A stretch of DNA of 64,000 nt from Fasciolopsis buskii (Eukaryota; Platyhelminthes; Trematoda; Plagiorchiida; Fasciolidae): positions 1-64,000 of the forward strand of contig LUCM01003323.1 of the NCBI GenBank assembly GCA_008360955.1, given 5' to 3'. Positions 39,241 to 49,017 of this stretch are shown one piece after another. How positions within the stretch are numbered: the stretch's first letter is position 1; every line of letters starts with the position of its first letter. The position numbers and the translations under genes are program-made. Below the pieces are notes generated by a model, which worked only from the letters and a program-made list of their open reading frames with translations, did not search any database and was not told where the DNA came from.

Positions 39241-40560
39241 TCTTTGAAGACGAAGTCGCACGTCCCAGTCGGGTGCAAACCATCACAAGGACACTTATGC
39301 AATAAGATCGCTTCCACGGTCGCCTAAGTGTCTCCGAACGTGTGCTTGGCGGGAAACAGGGATACCATTTGAAAACAAAAATGATCACGTTCATGAACCA
39401 CTGACAGAAATGGTAAATATTTTCTTCTGACAAAGTGTGGGACCGACCAACAGGGGCGGTGAGTCCGACTTATATTGTCATCAGCTCTGGATCCATGAGC
39501 CAATAAACCTCGCACTCTGTGTCACTATTTGTAGCTCCCAGAGGACGCACATGCACGGAAATCTATCCGTTGACTTTACTGTTCTCCGATTCACGTTAAT
39601 CTTTCCCAGTATTGAATTGCATGCGAATTCCCGCTATGGAACATCTTTGGTCTATCAGTTTGTTTCGTTGTATCAACGTGACTTTAGCATCCACGTTTTG
39701 TCTTATCCACCCGTCGTTCATCATGTGTGTGTGTGACTCGAACAATTATCAAGCCGTCTGATCCGGTCCCGTTGTTTGATATGTTTACTTCTTTTTCGGC
39801 TATTGTTGATATGCGTACTTTGATTTTACCGCTTCATTGTTTACAGTAGTATCATTGCCTTTTGTTCCTGATTCGTCGTTGGATTTCGGCGGGATTCACT
39901 TTGGTTTGTGCGCGTCACTAGCAGGAGAAAAATGATCCCTGTTGTCAGCCTTTTCGCCAATCCACTACGAATAAATTTTCTCCTAGCCGCGTTAAAGCCC
40001 GGTAACTGGGCTTCGCTTGCCGGTATTGTAATTAACAGGCGTAAATAAAGTGGAAGAAAAGTGTCTCCGAGTCGCGTTCAGAACTTGTGCTTGCAACAAA
40101 CTAACGGACCAGCGAGCGGACGAGTGTATACATGGAGGCACAACGTTGATTGGTGGAGATATTCACGACACAGTCTACGGGCTGGAATGTCAGTATGCCG
40201 GATCTGTTTGTAAGGGTAGGGGGTTGGTTGCATATATACGTATATTTGACTCCAGGTCAAAAGAGCATCATGGTGGAAATTCGTGTGTAGATGCGTGCTT
40301 ATCAATGTCGACTGATGTCAAGTCGTCCAATAGGATGAATGAAATTGTGGGTGTCCACGTAATGCTTGGGATCAGTGAGATGTGGAAAAAAACATGGTCG
40401 AAGGTTAGGTTCATGGAACAGATAACAGTGCCTCGAAGGCACCTGCACTTGGGGCACAGTAATTAAACTTGTGTGTGTGTGTCTATGTACGTTGGAATGC
40501 GTTACCCATCAAGGTGCCGGATCGGAGAGGCTGCTATCGCACAGTCACGTAGGGTCAGCT

Positions 40561-40568
40561 TATTATTA

Positions 40569-40639
<71 letters not shown>
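40561..40639. repeat. Compound (ATT)n/(AGT)n trinucleotide repeat
   Basis: About 15 att units change abruptly to about 11 agt units near 40607. The translated poly-Leu/poly-Val is an artefact of the repeat. Confidence 0.95.
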
Positions 40640-40640
<1 letters not shown>

Positions 40641-41612
40641 ACAACAGTAGTAGTACGTCATCAAGTGGATAAGAATGACTGAAGCAACTGCTGCAGGTCA
40701 GCTTACAGGTGCACTTAAGCTTTCACTTATTAAGTCCCAATAATCCATCACTCGACCTCGTACCCACCAGTAATAAAAGTGAACCACACAGATATGGTTT
40801 TCCTAGCTTGTCACTTTAAATGTTAGAAATTTCCGGGCCTCAAACGTTCACTCAGGCTAATGTCAGACTTAAGACTATCCACGGCTAGGATCAATTGAAT
40901 GGACTTAGTTCTTCCGAGGGGTCAGAAAACTGAATAACCGACTAAATACTGGATCGAGATGAATCGGTCACTCGCAAAGTCGAAAGGGTGGGGTTATTTG
41001 AACCATTCCAGATCCAGAGAAATACTGTGAAAACCAATCGATCTTCCCCTTGGATTTATCCAGATGCTTTATTGATGACTCATCACAAGATTAAGGCACA
41101 TTTCCAAGCTAAGCACAATCTAAATAGGCGCTTGGACAACGAAATCCAGTTACGGTAGGACGGAAAATGACAAAGTAGATATGTGAGAACGTTGGCTGAC
41201 CCCATGACATATTTTCAAAGGCATTGCGGGAATTGAAAACTAGATCCGATTGACTGGTAATTAAAGCAATACCCCTTGGACAACCCAACTTTTCCAGTTT
41301 GACCAGTTGTAATCTGTATCATCTCAGTTGAACAGATCCGCTTTTCGCAACACAATACAGCGGACAATTCTTTGATCCTTTTGCGGGTTTAATGAGACAC
41401 GTGCATCGACGTTTCGGTATAACATTGCAATAGGACAACCAACTGAGATGCCCGTGATTTAGATGCGTTTATATCAAAAGTCTGACATCATAGATTCACT
41501 GAATTTCTCTAAATTTATTACACCAAGAAGAAAATTTGAAAAAAAACTGACCAATCATTTCTACACACTTTACCCCTCACTCCTCAAATCATGGCGTATC
41601 CAAACAATGCAG

Positions 41613-41744
41613 ATTCGCCGATCTGGGTGCTCGTGTGCGTGGCCCCGGTGAGAAATGAGCAGGAAGAAGTAATTCTATTCCTTCTCGCCTTCCGTGATAT
41701 CACCCCACTGAAGACTCCGTTTGAGGACGAAGAGACCAGCAAAG
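41613..41744 (+). CDS. eag: EAG-type potassium channel, internal exon, PAS domain second half
   Basis: Encodes 43 complete residues plus two split codons. Joined to the 35161 exon the reading is KKN-H-SPIWVLVCVAPVRNEQ, then VILFLLAFRDITPLKTPFED, ending EETSK. Fly Eag has TPLWLLLQVAPIRNERDLVVL and FLLTFRDITALKQPI at the same place, so the last PAS strands are clearly recognisable. The acceptor is caatgcag (41605-41612) and the donor gtgagt at 41745. The entry and exit phases (1 and 1) agree exactly with the exons at 35161 and 45051, which is strong evidence that the three belong to one gene. The exon is followed eight bases downstream of the splice site by a ~70 bp (TA)n run. Confidence 0.95.
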
Positions 41745-41748
41745 GTGA

Positions 41749-41752
<4 letters not shown>

Positions 41753-41822
<70 letters not shown>
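41753..41822. repeat. (TA)n microsatellite next to a splice donor
   Basis: About 35 ta dinucleotides starting at intron position +9. Confidence 0.97.
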
Positions 41823-41827
<5 letters not shown>

Positions 41828-41971
41828 AGTATGAATATAGAATGTGCCATCGGGATCAGGGACAAGGATGAAAACAAAGAGTAAAAAAGGAGGAAGAAAA
41901 AGAAACAATATGCAGAGCTCAGTACTCATGCTGGTCCTTCTGTTCCCCATCTCCACATCAACAGCCAGCCA

Positions 41972-42136
41972 TCGATACCCATGAGTCATAATACCCGGTG
42001 CTCCAAACCGAAGTAGAGAGATGACTTAGAAGATCCTACCCCGAGCAGCTGACCAAATGGTCTAACCCACAAAGCGGCAGGACGACCTGAGGTTCAAGTA
42101 ACCGACTGAGGGCCGGTGACTGGCTGTTCCATTCAT
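41972..42136 (+). repeat. Intronic direct repeat, copy 1
   Basis: Shares catgagtca/catgtttagtca, acccggtg/accggac, ctccaaacc/cattcaaatc, tgacttag(a/g)aag, ctacc, gaccaa(a/c)(t/c)ggtctaac, gcgg and actgaggg/actgagaaccg in order with 42550-42720. The element type is unknown. Confidence 0.6.
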
Positions 42137-42549
42137 ACGACCTTCGGATGGGGTTGACATCCTAGGTTCCCAGTACATCCCTTCACCACAGACGCCGGTG
42201 AGCACAACCGCGTGCTCCGTATGTCCTCTTTGGTTGGTTTGGAATAAGGGTTTAACCAACTCCCCTAGATTGATTACCATGCGGGTATAATATGAAAATT
42301 TTTTATTATAGTTCGCTTTATAAATCTGAATTGGTACCCTGAAGCAGTAATCGACAGCAGCTAGGCTCCTTCACAAACTTCCTAACACATAGCTGTTTAT
42401 TGTGGGCATGCTTTAACTCACTTCTCGTCTCATTTTCCAGGTCGAATTTGTTTGATTTTTACTTAACTTGAGTAGCGGCATACAGTACTTGCCAGTCTAG
42501 AGGAAGCACAGTTCTTCCGTGTCCCAACTCCACTTTATTCATTGTCCAT

Positions 42550-42720
42550 TGGGATCCATGTTTAGTCACCGGACCCATTCAAATCTGATGACTGACTTAG
42601 GAAGCTCTACCAAGTGCTTTATGACCAACCGGTCTAACATAGAAGGCGGTACGAAGACCGGAGGGGCTGGAAACCCACTGAGAACCGATGATAGGATCCG
42701 TACGGATTGCTGATTGTTCT
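42550..42720 (+). repeat. Intronic direct repeat, copy 2
   Basis: See the shared words in copy 1; about 580 bp further right in the same orientation. Confidence 0.6.
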
Positions 42721-43433
42721 GTTCTTGAGAAGATTTGTATATTATTCTCACGGGGTGAATCGATTTCTCGGTCTCATTGAAACTTGTGACGAATCAGGAT
42801 GACATATGGTCAACTGCCACAAAAGTTCAAAGTGATACAACTAAATCAAAAATGATTTTCTGTATTCATTGCGAATCTAATTCCCTGTGCACATGTACAT
42901 AGTGGCAATTAAATATTGATTGAAGCATCTCACGGAGCACATTGAATTCAGCTGAATTTGCGAAGTCTCAAGTAAGTTGAAAATGACTGCAAATTCAATT
43001 CGAGATCGAAATTCTAGATCAGATTCAGATAGTAACTAGATCGCATTCAGTGCACTTTTCAGGCAACTGATGCATGAACGAGACCAGCCTCGATTTCATA
43101 TCTCATCCAATGTAGTCGGGGGTGAATGCCTCGGGTCCCGAGCCGACAATTCGACCTGGAAACTTTTTTAAATGTCCCCAAATGACATGCGCCTTAAATA
43201 ACCTCAGTCGAAGGAATTCTATGTGCTATCTGATCTTCGTGGAGGCGTTCTCACCAAAATGCGGGGACGAAGGAGATGCCTGAGGTTCTTCACCAAGTTG
43301 ATGGACTTCTGGTAGCCGTCTGACTAGTTGGATAACGGCGGAATTCGAATCCTGACCTGGTCGTTGGCCATACTCACTAAATCTACCACAATGGAATTTC
43401 TCACCGATTCCGTCCATGAAATCCGACAAATAG

Positions 43434-43610
43434 GTACCGTTCGACTTATGGAACAATTGTATCCTGATGCCCAACCAGCGTTGCAACCAGCCTTAATCCG
43501 ATCCTTGGCCCGTGAAATCATTCGTGAGGCATCGCCACAATATGGGGAACAATGGAAGCGCACGGTGTTCAACTGTTTCATCCGGTCCGAATGGCTGTGT
43601 ACCGGTAGCA
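43434..43610 (+). CDS. Candidate cassette or alternative first exon in the channel gene
   Basis: A plus-strand frame is open from before 43328 to a strong donor (gca/gtaagt at 43611). From an acceptor aaatag at 43433 the exon would be 177 bp, enter and leave in phase 1, and so fit between exons 41744 and 45051 without breaking the frame, adding 59 residues. Alternatively the in-frame ATG at 43391 could start a PAS-less isoform joined to the linker exon. The peptide is helix-prone (LYPDAQPALQPALIRSLARE, then QYGEQWKRTVFNCFIRSEWL) and does not resemble any channel domain I know. Codon use looks coding, without low complexity. It could also belong to another gene or an old mobile element: tRNA-like ttcgaatcctgacc sits just upstream at 43343. 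The acceptor tract is only weakly pyrimidine-rich. Confidence 0.4.
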
Positions 43611-44129
43611 GTAAGTTTCCTCACCCCAGGCTGACTCAGGTTGCCACGATCGGACACATGAAAGCATATCCGTATGAATCCGTTTGATGTCTGCGCACTG
43701 GTAACCACTGGACCAGACACCCCTTATACAAGCACACACACATACGCACACTCACGTTTGGCCTAGGGTGATCGCGGTCTCTACCCCTTGACCATTGATC
43801 CGTACACACGGGCACACACAAACATGCAAGTGCACCTGTTTCACTTGCGAAATGATTCACGTGAGCTCGCGCACACCCATCAGTCCCAAAAAGATCGATG
43901 GTCTAGTCTGCTAAACGCATACTGTATACAGCACTCAATCAGACCGTCTTGACGTGATTGGCACTGACCGTTTCTTCTCGTACTTTACGAGATTTCCAGT
44001 TATACGTCCGTTTACATTTATTTGTTGGTGTTACTAAACCGCACAACCGTGTTCTTGAGATAACCGTCCACTGACTGTGCGTCGACTAGGCGGTTGGGAG
44101 GCGACGTTGAACGGATCCAAACGAACGGG

Positions 44130-44230
44130 TCCTCATTGCCAGTCAACTTCTCAATTGGGCGGCCCTCTGTCGGCAGCTGCCTCTTCCTGAAAATGAGGTA
44201 TACTGTTGGCTGACCAGTAGAAATAAAAGA
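44130..44230 (+). mobile_element. tRNA-derived SINE, family I, 3' fragment
   Basis: caattgggcggccctctgtcggcagctgcctcttcctgaaaatgaggtatac matches the body and tail of the 20103 copy (caattgtcggccctctgttggccgcggctcccttcctgaaagatgat). The tRNA-like head is not recognisable in the preceding bases. Confidence 0.65.
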
Positions 44231-44267
44231 TGACTTGATATGGAACAATGAACCTCGATGGACGACT

Positions 44268-44410
44268 GACCGGTGGTGGTCAAGTGGATTTGGTTGTGGC
44301 GTTCTGACTTGAAGATCCCCCTTTCGAATCCTATCGTAGACAATCAGCTTCCCCACTTGGTAGCCCTCGGGGTGGGCGTGATACTCCTTCGTGGAAATGA
44401 CGCACGCTGC
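44268..44410 (+). mobile_element. tRNA-derived SINE, family I, copy 5
   Basis: ccggtggtggtcaagtggat is the family head, cctttcgaatcctatcg a slightly altered B box, then cttccccacttggtagccctcgg and cttcgtggaaatgacg as body and tail. It follows the 44130 fragment head-to-tail, so two insertions stacked here. Confidence 0.65.
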
Positions 44411-44581
44411 TGCTTCAGCAAGAAGGCGACGAAAAGAAAGCAGATGACACCGAGATGGAAGGTGAAAGAATCATCGTATGTGTAGAGCACTCTACAAAAC
44501 GCTTGACCTCATTTACTTCATTTCCTTTCAGAGCTGGCATCATTCAACAAGGTTTCGATAACGCGCGAGCTGCACGCAGGA

Positions 44582-44635
44582 ATATATATATATATATGTA
44601 TATATATTATATATATATATAATATATATATATAT
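44582..44635. repeat. AT-rich palindromic stretch
   Basis: Runs of ta interrupted by tgtata, ttat and taat; able to fold on itself. Confidence 0.85.
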
Positions 44636-45050
44636 ACTGGTGCTTGATGAATGAAATTAATCACAAAACTGGTCGTCTACCGCCGGAAATTTTTGTCTAT
44701 TCAGGTACATACTACTAAAAGCACATGTATCATCCAAGACGACGGCAAAAGGATAGAGAAATTCATTAGGAACTTAGTAAATTCACAGGCAATCAATAAG
44801 GTCTGGATAACCTACTACAAACTGCATGTGCGTGCTTGCACTTGCCTGTCTCACCAATTGCAAAAATACCTTGGATGGGTTCACACTATCCTTTTACAAG
44901 TTACTACTAGCAAAATTTAAATTGCCAAAGCATACGCATTCTATCATTACCTTGAATAGAAAAGATTTTGGCTATTTTTCAGATAAAACTTACGAACTCA
45001 AGTTGACCACAATGTCCTGATTCTCAACTTTTGAATCACGCAATCTGCAG

Positions 45051-45322
45051 GTCTCAGCAAATTTGCTCGTCTGGCCCGTTCCGTAACACGTAACCGGTCG
45101 GCCATGCAACAGCTTGGCCTCCCACAATCCTCGCAGTCGCCGGTCGCGGACGAATCCGGGCACACGCATCGCCTGGCGTCTGACAACGCTGCAGGTTTGA
45201 GTGCCAAACTGGGTCTCGGTTCGACTGTTGGTGGATTTTCCGGGGTGCAAAATCTGAACACAAGTACAAGCAGTTTTCGTTTATACGATTCCACGCGATC
45301 AGACCCGGAACGAGGTGTTCTG
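45051..45322 (+). CDS. eag: EAG-type potassium channel, exon for the PAS-to-S1 linker
   Basis: The exon completes the split Gly codon and continues LSKFARLARSVTRNR, which matches fly Eag (GLSKFAKLARSVTRSR) almost residue for residue. This identifies the gene as EAG rather than ERG or ELK. The remaining ~70 residues are a polar Ser/Gly/Thr-rich linker (SSQSPVADESGH, STVGGFSGVQNLNTSTSSFR) with no counterpart in the fly protein that I can align, so the linker looks longer or more divergent. Acceptor atctgcag ends at 45050; donor gtgagt starts at 45323 in phase 0, after DPERGVL. The next expected segment (the conserved MPQYRQEAPKTPPH block and S1) was not found in the remaining 18.7 kb. Confidence 0.93.
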
Positions 45323-47730
45323 GTGAGTGGGTGGACCCGATAGTTGGGTTTTAGCTACCTTCGCCCAAACGACCGTACTGGTACGACTTTTCATCCCTAC
45401 ACACTGGGACTCAGCATAGTGACAGTCTTTTATCGAGTCTCCCATTCACAGAGGGTGATTCTGAACCGCACTGAAGCACTCATGAGTTATTCATACATCT
45501 TAATTAGACAAAGTCAGAACGACAATCATCTGGTGTACAAGACAGGAATGAATGGCACAACATACGAATAGTAAAATAGGAAATGTCTCTATCTGTATCG
45601 ATTTCGTTCTCGAGGGAGGGGAATGCTGTAGTCCATAAGGGACCGCAGATATTGTTCACACAGACTTCTGGTTTTCTGTCCCGTTTTCTCGCACATCAAG
45701 TTTTCTTGTTCTGAAGATTTCCTCAAACTGACAGACAGACTGAACAAGTGTGTTTCAAAGTGAGATAACCAAAAAATCAATATTTCATGATCACTGATCA
45801 ACGGAATTGGCCAGTGAATCGGTTTTCATTAGCTAGGCTGAAATGTGCAAAACATTACGATTAGTTGATGACAAAATGATCCTTCGTGCGGCGGCTGAAC
45901 ATACGTATCTCAAATAATCGTCAAGTCAATTCCAATTCGGGCACCTATAGTAAACCGAATGTGGTGGCAAATAAGAATGAAATAAAACGATTGGCTGTGC
46001 ATAGTGTTTGACGATGTTGTCAAATCCATTGCTATAACGGGCATTTCTGTTGACAGACCCATCATGGGATCGGAAACAAAGGTATCGTTAGTTATCAATC
46101 CTAATCACTTTCTGACTACCCGACTGAGGGAATCCTCGGACATTCGATTTTACACATTTTATGGTGTGATTCATCAATTGTGCAATGTTTCCATTGCAAA
46201 CAGATTACGAAGGCCTGACGCATGAATCAAAATAATCTTGACTTTCGTGTCATCATCAATCGTCGATTTTTTTGTACTGGAAATGCCACTCGCTAGCTGG
46301 CTAGCAAATAGATGACTGAATACCGTGGTGACGGGGTAAGACAAAGTGAAAAATTGAACTAATCATCCGGAGATTAACGAGTAAGGGGTAGGACCTGTAA
46401 ACTGCATGCCTGATACCAGCCAGTCGATATCGACCAGTCAACCACCTACTGAACAAAGGTGACATTGACATTGAAATGAATCTAAAGGTACAACGTCATC
46501 CTACCGTCTGTTATACATGGAATCAAAACTGATCGCGTGGACGAAAAAAGGAAATTTGAAATATCCCGATATCATGTTCGCACGTGGACTACACAGTTTA
46601 CACAGAAAAGCCGATCATGGGAACCAAAATAACTAATTGGCATAGGGGACCAAAAACAAACGTTTCCCAGGGGCCTAGATGATCCGTAGCATGGATTATC
46701 ACAAGGATACGTATATCCAAAAGAGGATTACCACGTAATCTACATTTCCAAAGTGCAAATTCTTGAAAACAACAACAACACGGAAGAGAAACCTGTGCAC
46801 AAAAATACGAAAAATGTGAGATCAATGATGGAACAGGTTGCGAACTAACCAGTGCTCGTTGGATTAGTGATGCATCGGAATGTCACTGAGAACGCATATC
46901 TGCAATTCATATTAGTATAGGATTTCATATATTCATGGAGAATTATCACCAAAGGTATCGATCGGCCGAAGTTAGACCACACCCCTCCCCTCACACGTTG
47001 AATTGCATTCTCTTTTTCCTAGAGCTAGCTGATTCATACCCTAATAGGTAAAGCAAAATACGTGACACATCCCAAAATTGTTCCCCATCAACACTAACAG
47101 GAAAGATAACAACTGAGCGGTTCGGTATAGTGGGATCTATTTGAACTTCCGGGAGTCCGGGAGATTGAGTTTCCTAGAGATTCCATCTTCCACCTCGGCT
47201 TTGCATTGACGTGAGATCTAGTAGTAGAACCCAAAATCAGTTTCGGATACCCACTCCGTATACCGCAGTCCGGCATACTGTACTATCTGCCGCGTATTCC
47301 GTTTGTTCTTGGGCCGATTTGAAATACGAATAACGCTGGTTTCTGGTTCTATCATGAAATGAATTTCACTTGTGAATATTTAGACCACAATGTATTTGAA
47401 AAAGAACATAATCGGTCTGCTACATATGTTCGGTAGCAAGCATCTGATAACATAGAAGTACGTGGAACAGCTGCCGAGGGTGTCAGAAATGCCGGTGGTC
47501 TGAGAACTGACGAGCAGCAGAGAGCATTCCTGAGCTTTAACAACCAGTGTACTCATCGCACTGTCGAGCTGGTCGTTTTCAACAGAGCTCATGATCATTG
47601 TAAACCAGTGCGACGGCATTCTAGGATCAAAATCAACTCAACATTGAATGAGAGCGAAGGTGGTAAGTCGGCCACAAAACACCCCGGAATCCAGGTTCTT
47701 TCCATTCAAAGGTCATCGCGTTGCCCATGA
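45323..47730 (+). other. Probable channel intron or 3' flank, no exon recognised
   Basis: No frame carries S1-S6, pore (GFG) or cyclic-nucleotide-binding motifs. A 12 bp palindrome gtcgatatcgac lies near 46424. Only short shadow frames are present. Confidence 0.5.
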
Positions 47731-48225
47731 TTCGGGAGAGGAGGAGCGGTCAAAAGCAACGGTTATCAGTTTCATCAAATAGATGTTACCAGAGAAAAAT
47801 ACAAAATCACAGCATCCTCTACTGCCTACCAGATTTCCGTTGAGGAGTTCTGTTCCGTCGACAAGCCAACTTTTCGAAATCGTTCAGTAATCCGATATGA
47901 CAAAGTCTCACCACTCACAAGAAGGCAGCCAAAACAGGTGCCGGACGGACAGTTAGATTGCAACTCAATTTGGCCCAAATGTCATCTGAAATTGGTCTTT
48001 GGAAACAGGCAATCGTGGTTTCCCACTTTGAATGATCTGACTGGATCCATAAATGTCTCTCTTGCCACTTTCTATATTCTGTTTACAATCGTGTTGTTTG
48101 CACTAGCGATTGTATCAATCAGAACTGATACGGCTTTTCGTCGGCCGAATAAAACAGAGACCGGGGCTCTTAAAAATCGAAATCGGTGCATTTTTCCTTT
48201 TCCCAATAAATTTGATAAACTTTGA
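47731..48225 (+). CDS. Hypothetical frame with one membrane segment, possible terminal exon
   Basis: A frame without ATG near its start is open for 164 codons (47731-48222) and ends in TGA. It contains a clear hydrophobic segment (ATFYILFTIVLFALAIVSI) about 120 residues in, followed by a basic polar tail (RRPNKTETGALKNRNR). AG dinucleotides that could act as acceptors occur at 47769 (phase 0) and 47782 (phase 1), and aataaa occurs at 48206. This could be the last exon of a single-pass membrane protein, or chance. It does not match KCNH membrane helices. Function unknown. Confidence 0.22.
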   Translation, partial: FGRGGAVKSNGYQFHQIDVTREKYKITASSTAYQISVEEFCSVDKPTFRNRSVIRYDKVSPLTRRQPKQVPDGQLDCNSIWPKCHLKLVFGNRQSWFPTLNDLTGSINVSLATFYILFTIVLFALAIVSIRTDTAFRRPNKTETGALKNRNRCIFPFPNKFDKL

Positions 48226-49017
48226 CAGGTTTATTTGCTGAGATTTATTTTGCCTAATCGCCAACCAACTATATATTTACTGAGCTAATTAAACATGTTA
48301 TGAGTTGAGTTTGGGCTAAACGGTAGACAACAAGCTCGAGTGTCAAGGTGTTTGCTGATGCTTCCAAACAAATCCGAATTCGGGTGATGGTGATGTGAAG
48401 CGGGCGGATGAAATCAGCGCGTCGGGGTGCATGGTGAATTCCTCTTCGCCCGCACATGCACATGCCTGTTCATGTTGGACGTCACCGTTAGCAGTGTTCA
48501 CATTCACTCGGGACTCGATTCAGCCTCGAATAAGAGCATTAACCGACTATTTCTACGTCCCATAACCCAGAGAGGTTTATTTCGTAAAACTTTGAAATCT
48601 TTTCGACGAGTCTAGTTTTCCTGACGAAATTGACCAAACGTCTCCAAGTCTACTCGTAGTTAACCATGGTGTTTCTTGCTCCCTGTTCAGGGTATCGAAT
48701 TAGATAAGTATAGTTTCGGAAATTTTGGTTGCAATATCAAATCCGAGGAACTTCCGTGATCACTTTGGCAAGTCAAAAAGCTGTGTTCCATCGATACGGT
48801 ACAAAGGGGTTTTCTCGGTCAAATCTTCAATGAATTTTCGAGTTCAGTACTGATTTAGAACAGATTCAAATTTGGAAGGTGCTGATCTTGTCGGGATTGG
48901 AAATGACGCATATTTTTATGGTATGATTAAGACATGAATGCGGTGGAAACAGCATGTGCCTTAGCTGCTGGGGCCTGCCGCGGGAAGAAGATGGGACCAG
49001 TAACTGTGACCGTGAAA
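48226..49017. other. Non-coding stretch
   Basis: Nothing recognised apart from possible 3' sequence of the RTE element near 49000. Confidence 0.45.

Larger units (their letters stand above)
35162..41612 (+). other. Channel gene intron between the two PAS exons (6451 bp)
   Basis: Starts gtaagt and ends acaatgcag; phase 1. It carries a tRNA-like fragment (35312), a decayed family II SINE piece (35544), the (TA)n run at 36404, repeat R2 copy C (39020) and the trinucleotide run at 40561. Frames of 124 (38104-38478) and 138 codons (40050-40466) show no domain and are not called as genes. Confidence 0.85.
41745..45050 (+). other. Channel gene intron between PAS and linker exons (3306 bp)
   Basis: Starts gtgagt, ends atctgcag, phase 1. 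It contains the (TA)n run at 41753, a direct repeat pair (41972 and 42550), the candidate cassette exon at 43434, two family I SINE copies (44130, 44268) and an AT-rich palindromic stretch (44582-44635). Confidence 0.85.

Noticed and set aside
47938..48225. S1 exon of the EAG channel
   Set aside because: It has one hydrophobic helix but lacks the pre-S1 (PKTPPH-like) and S1 (WDW) signatures of KCNH channels.
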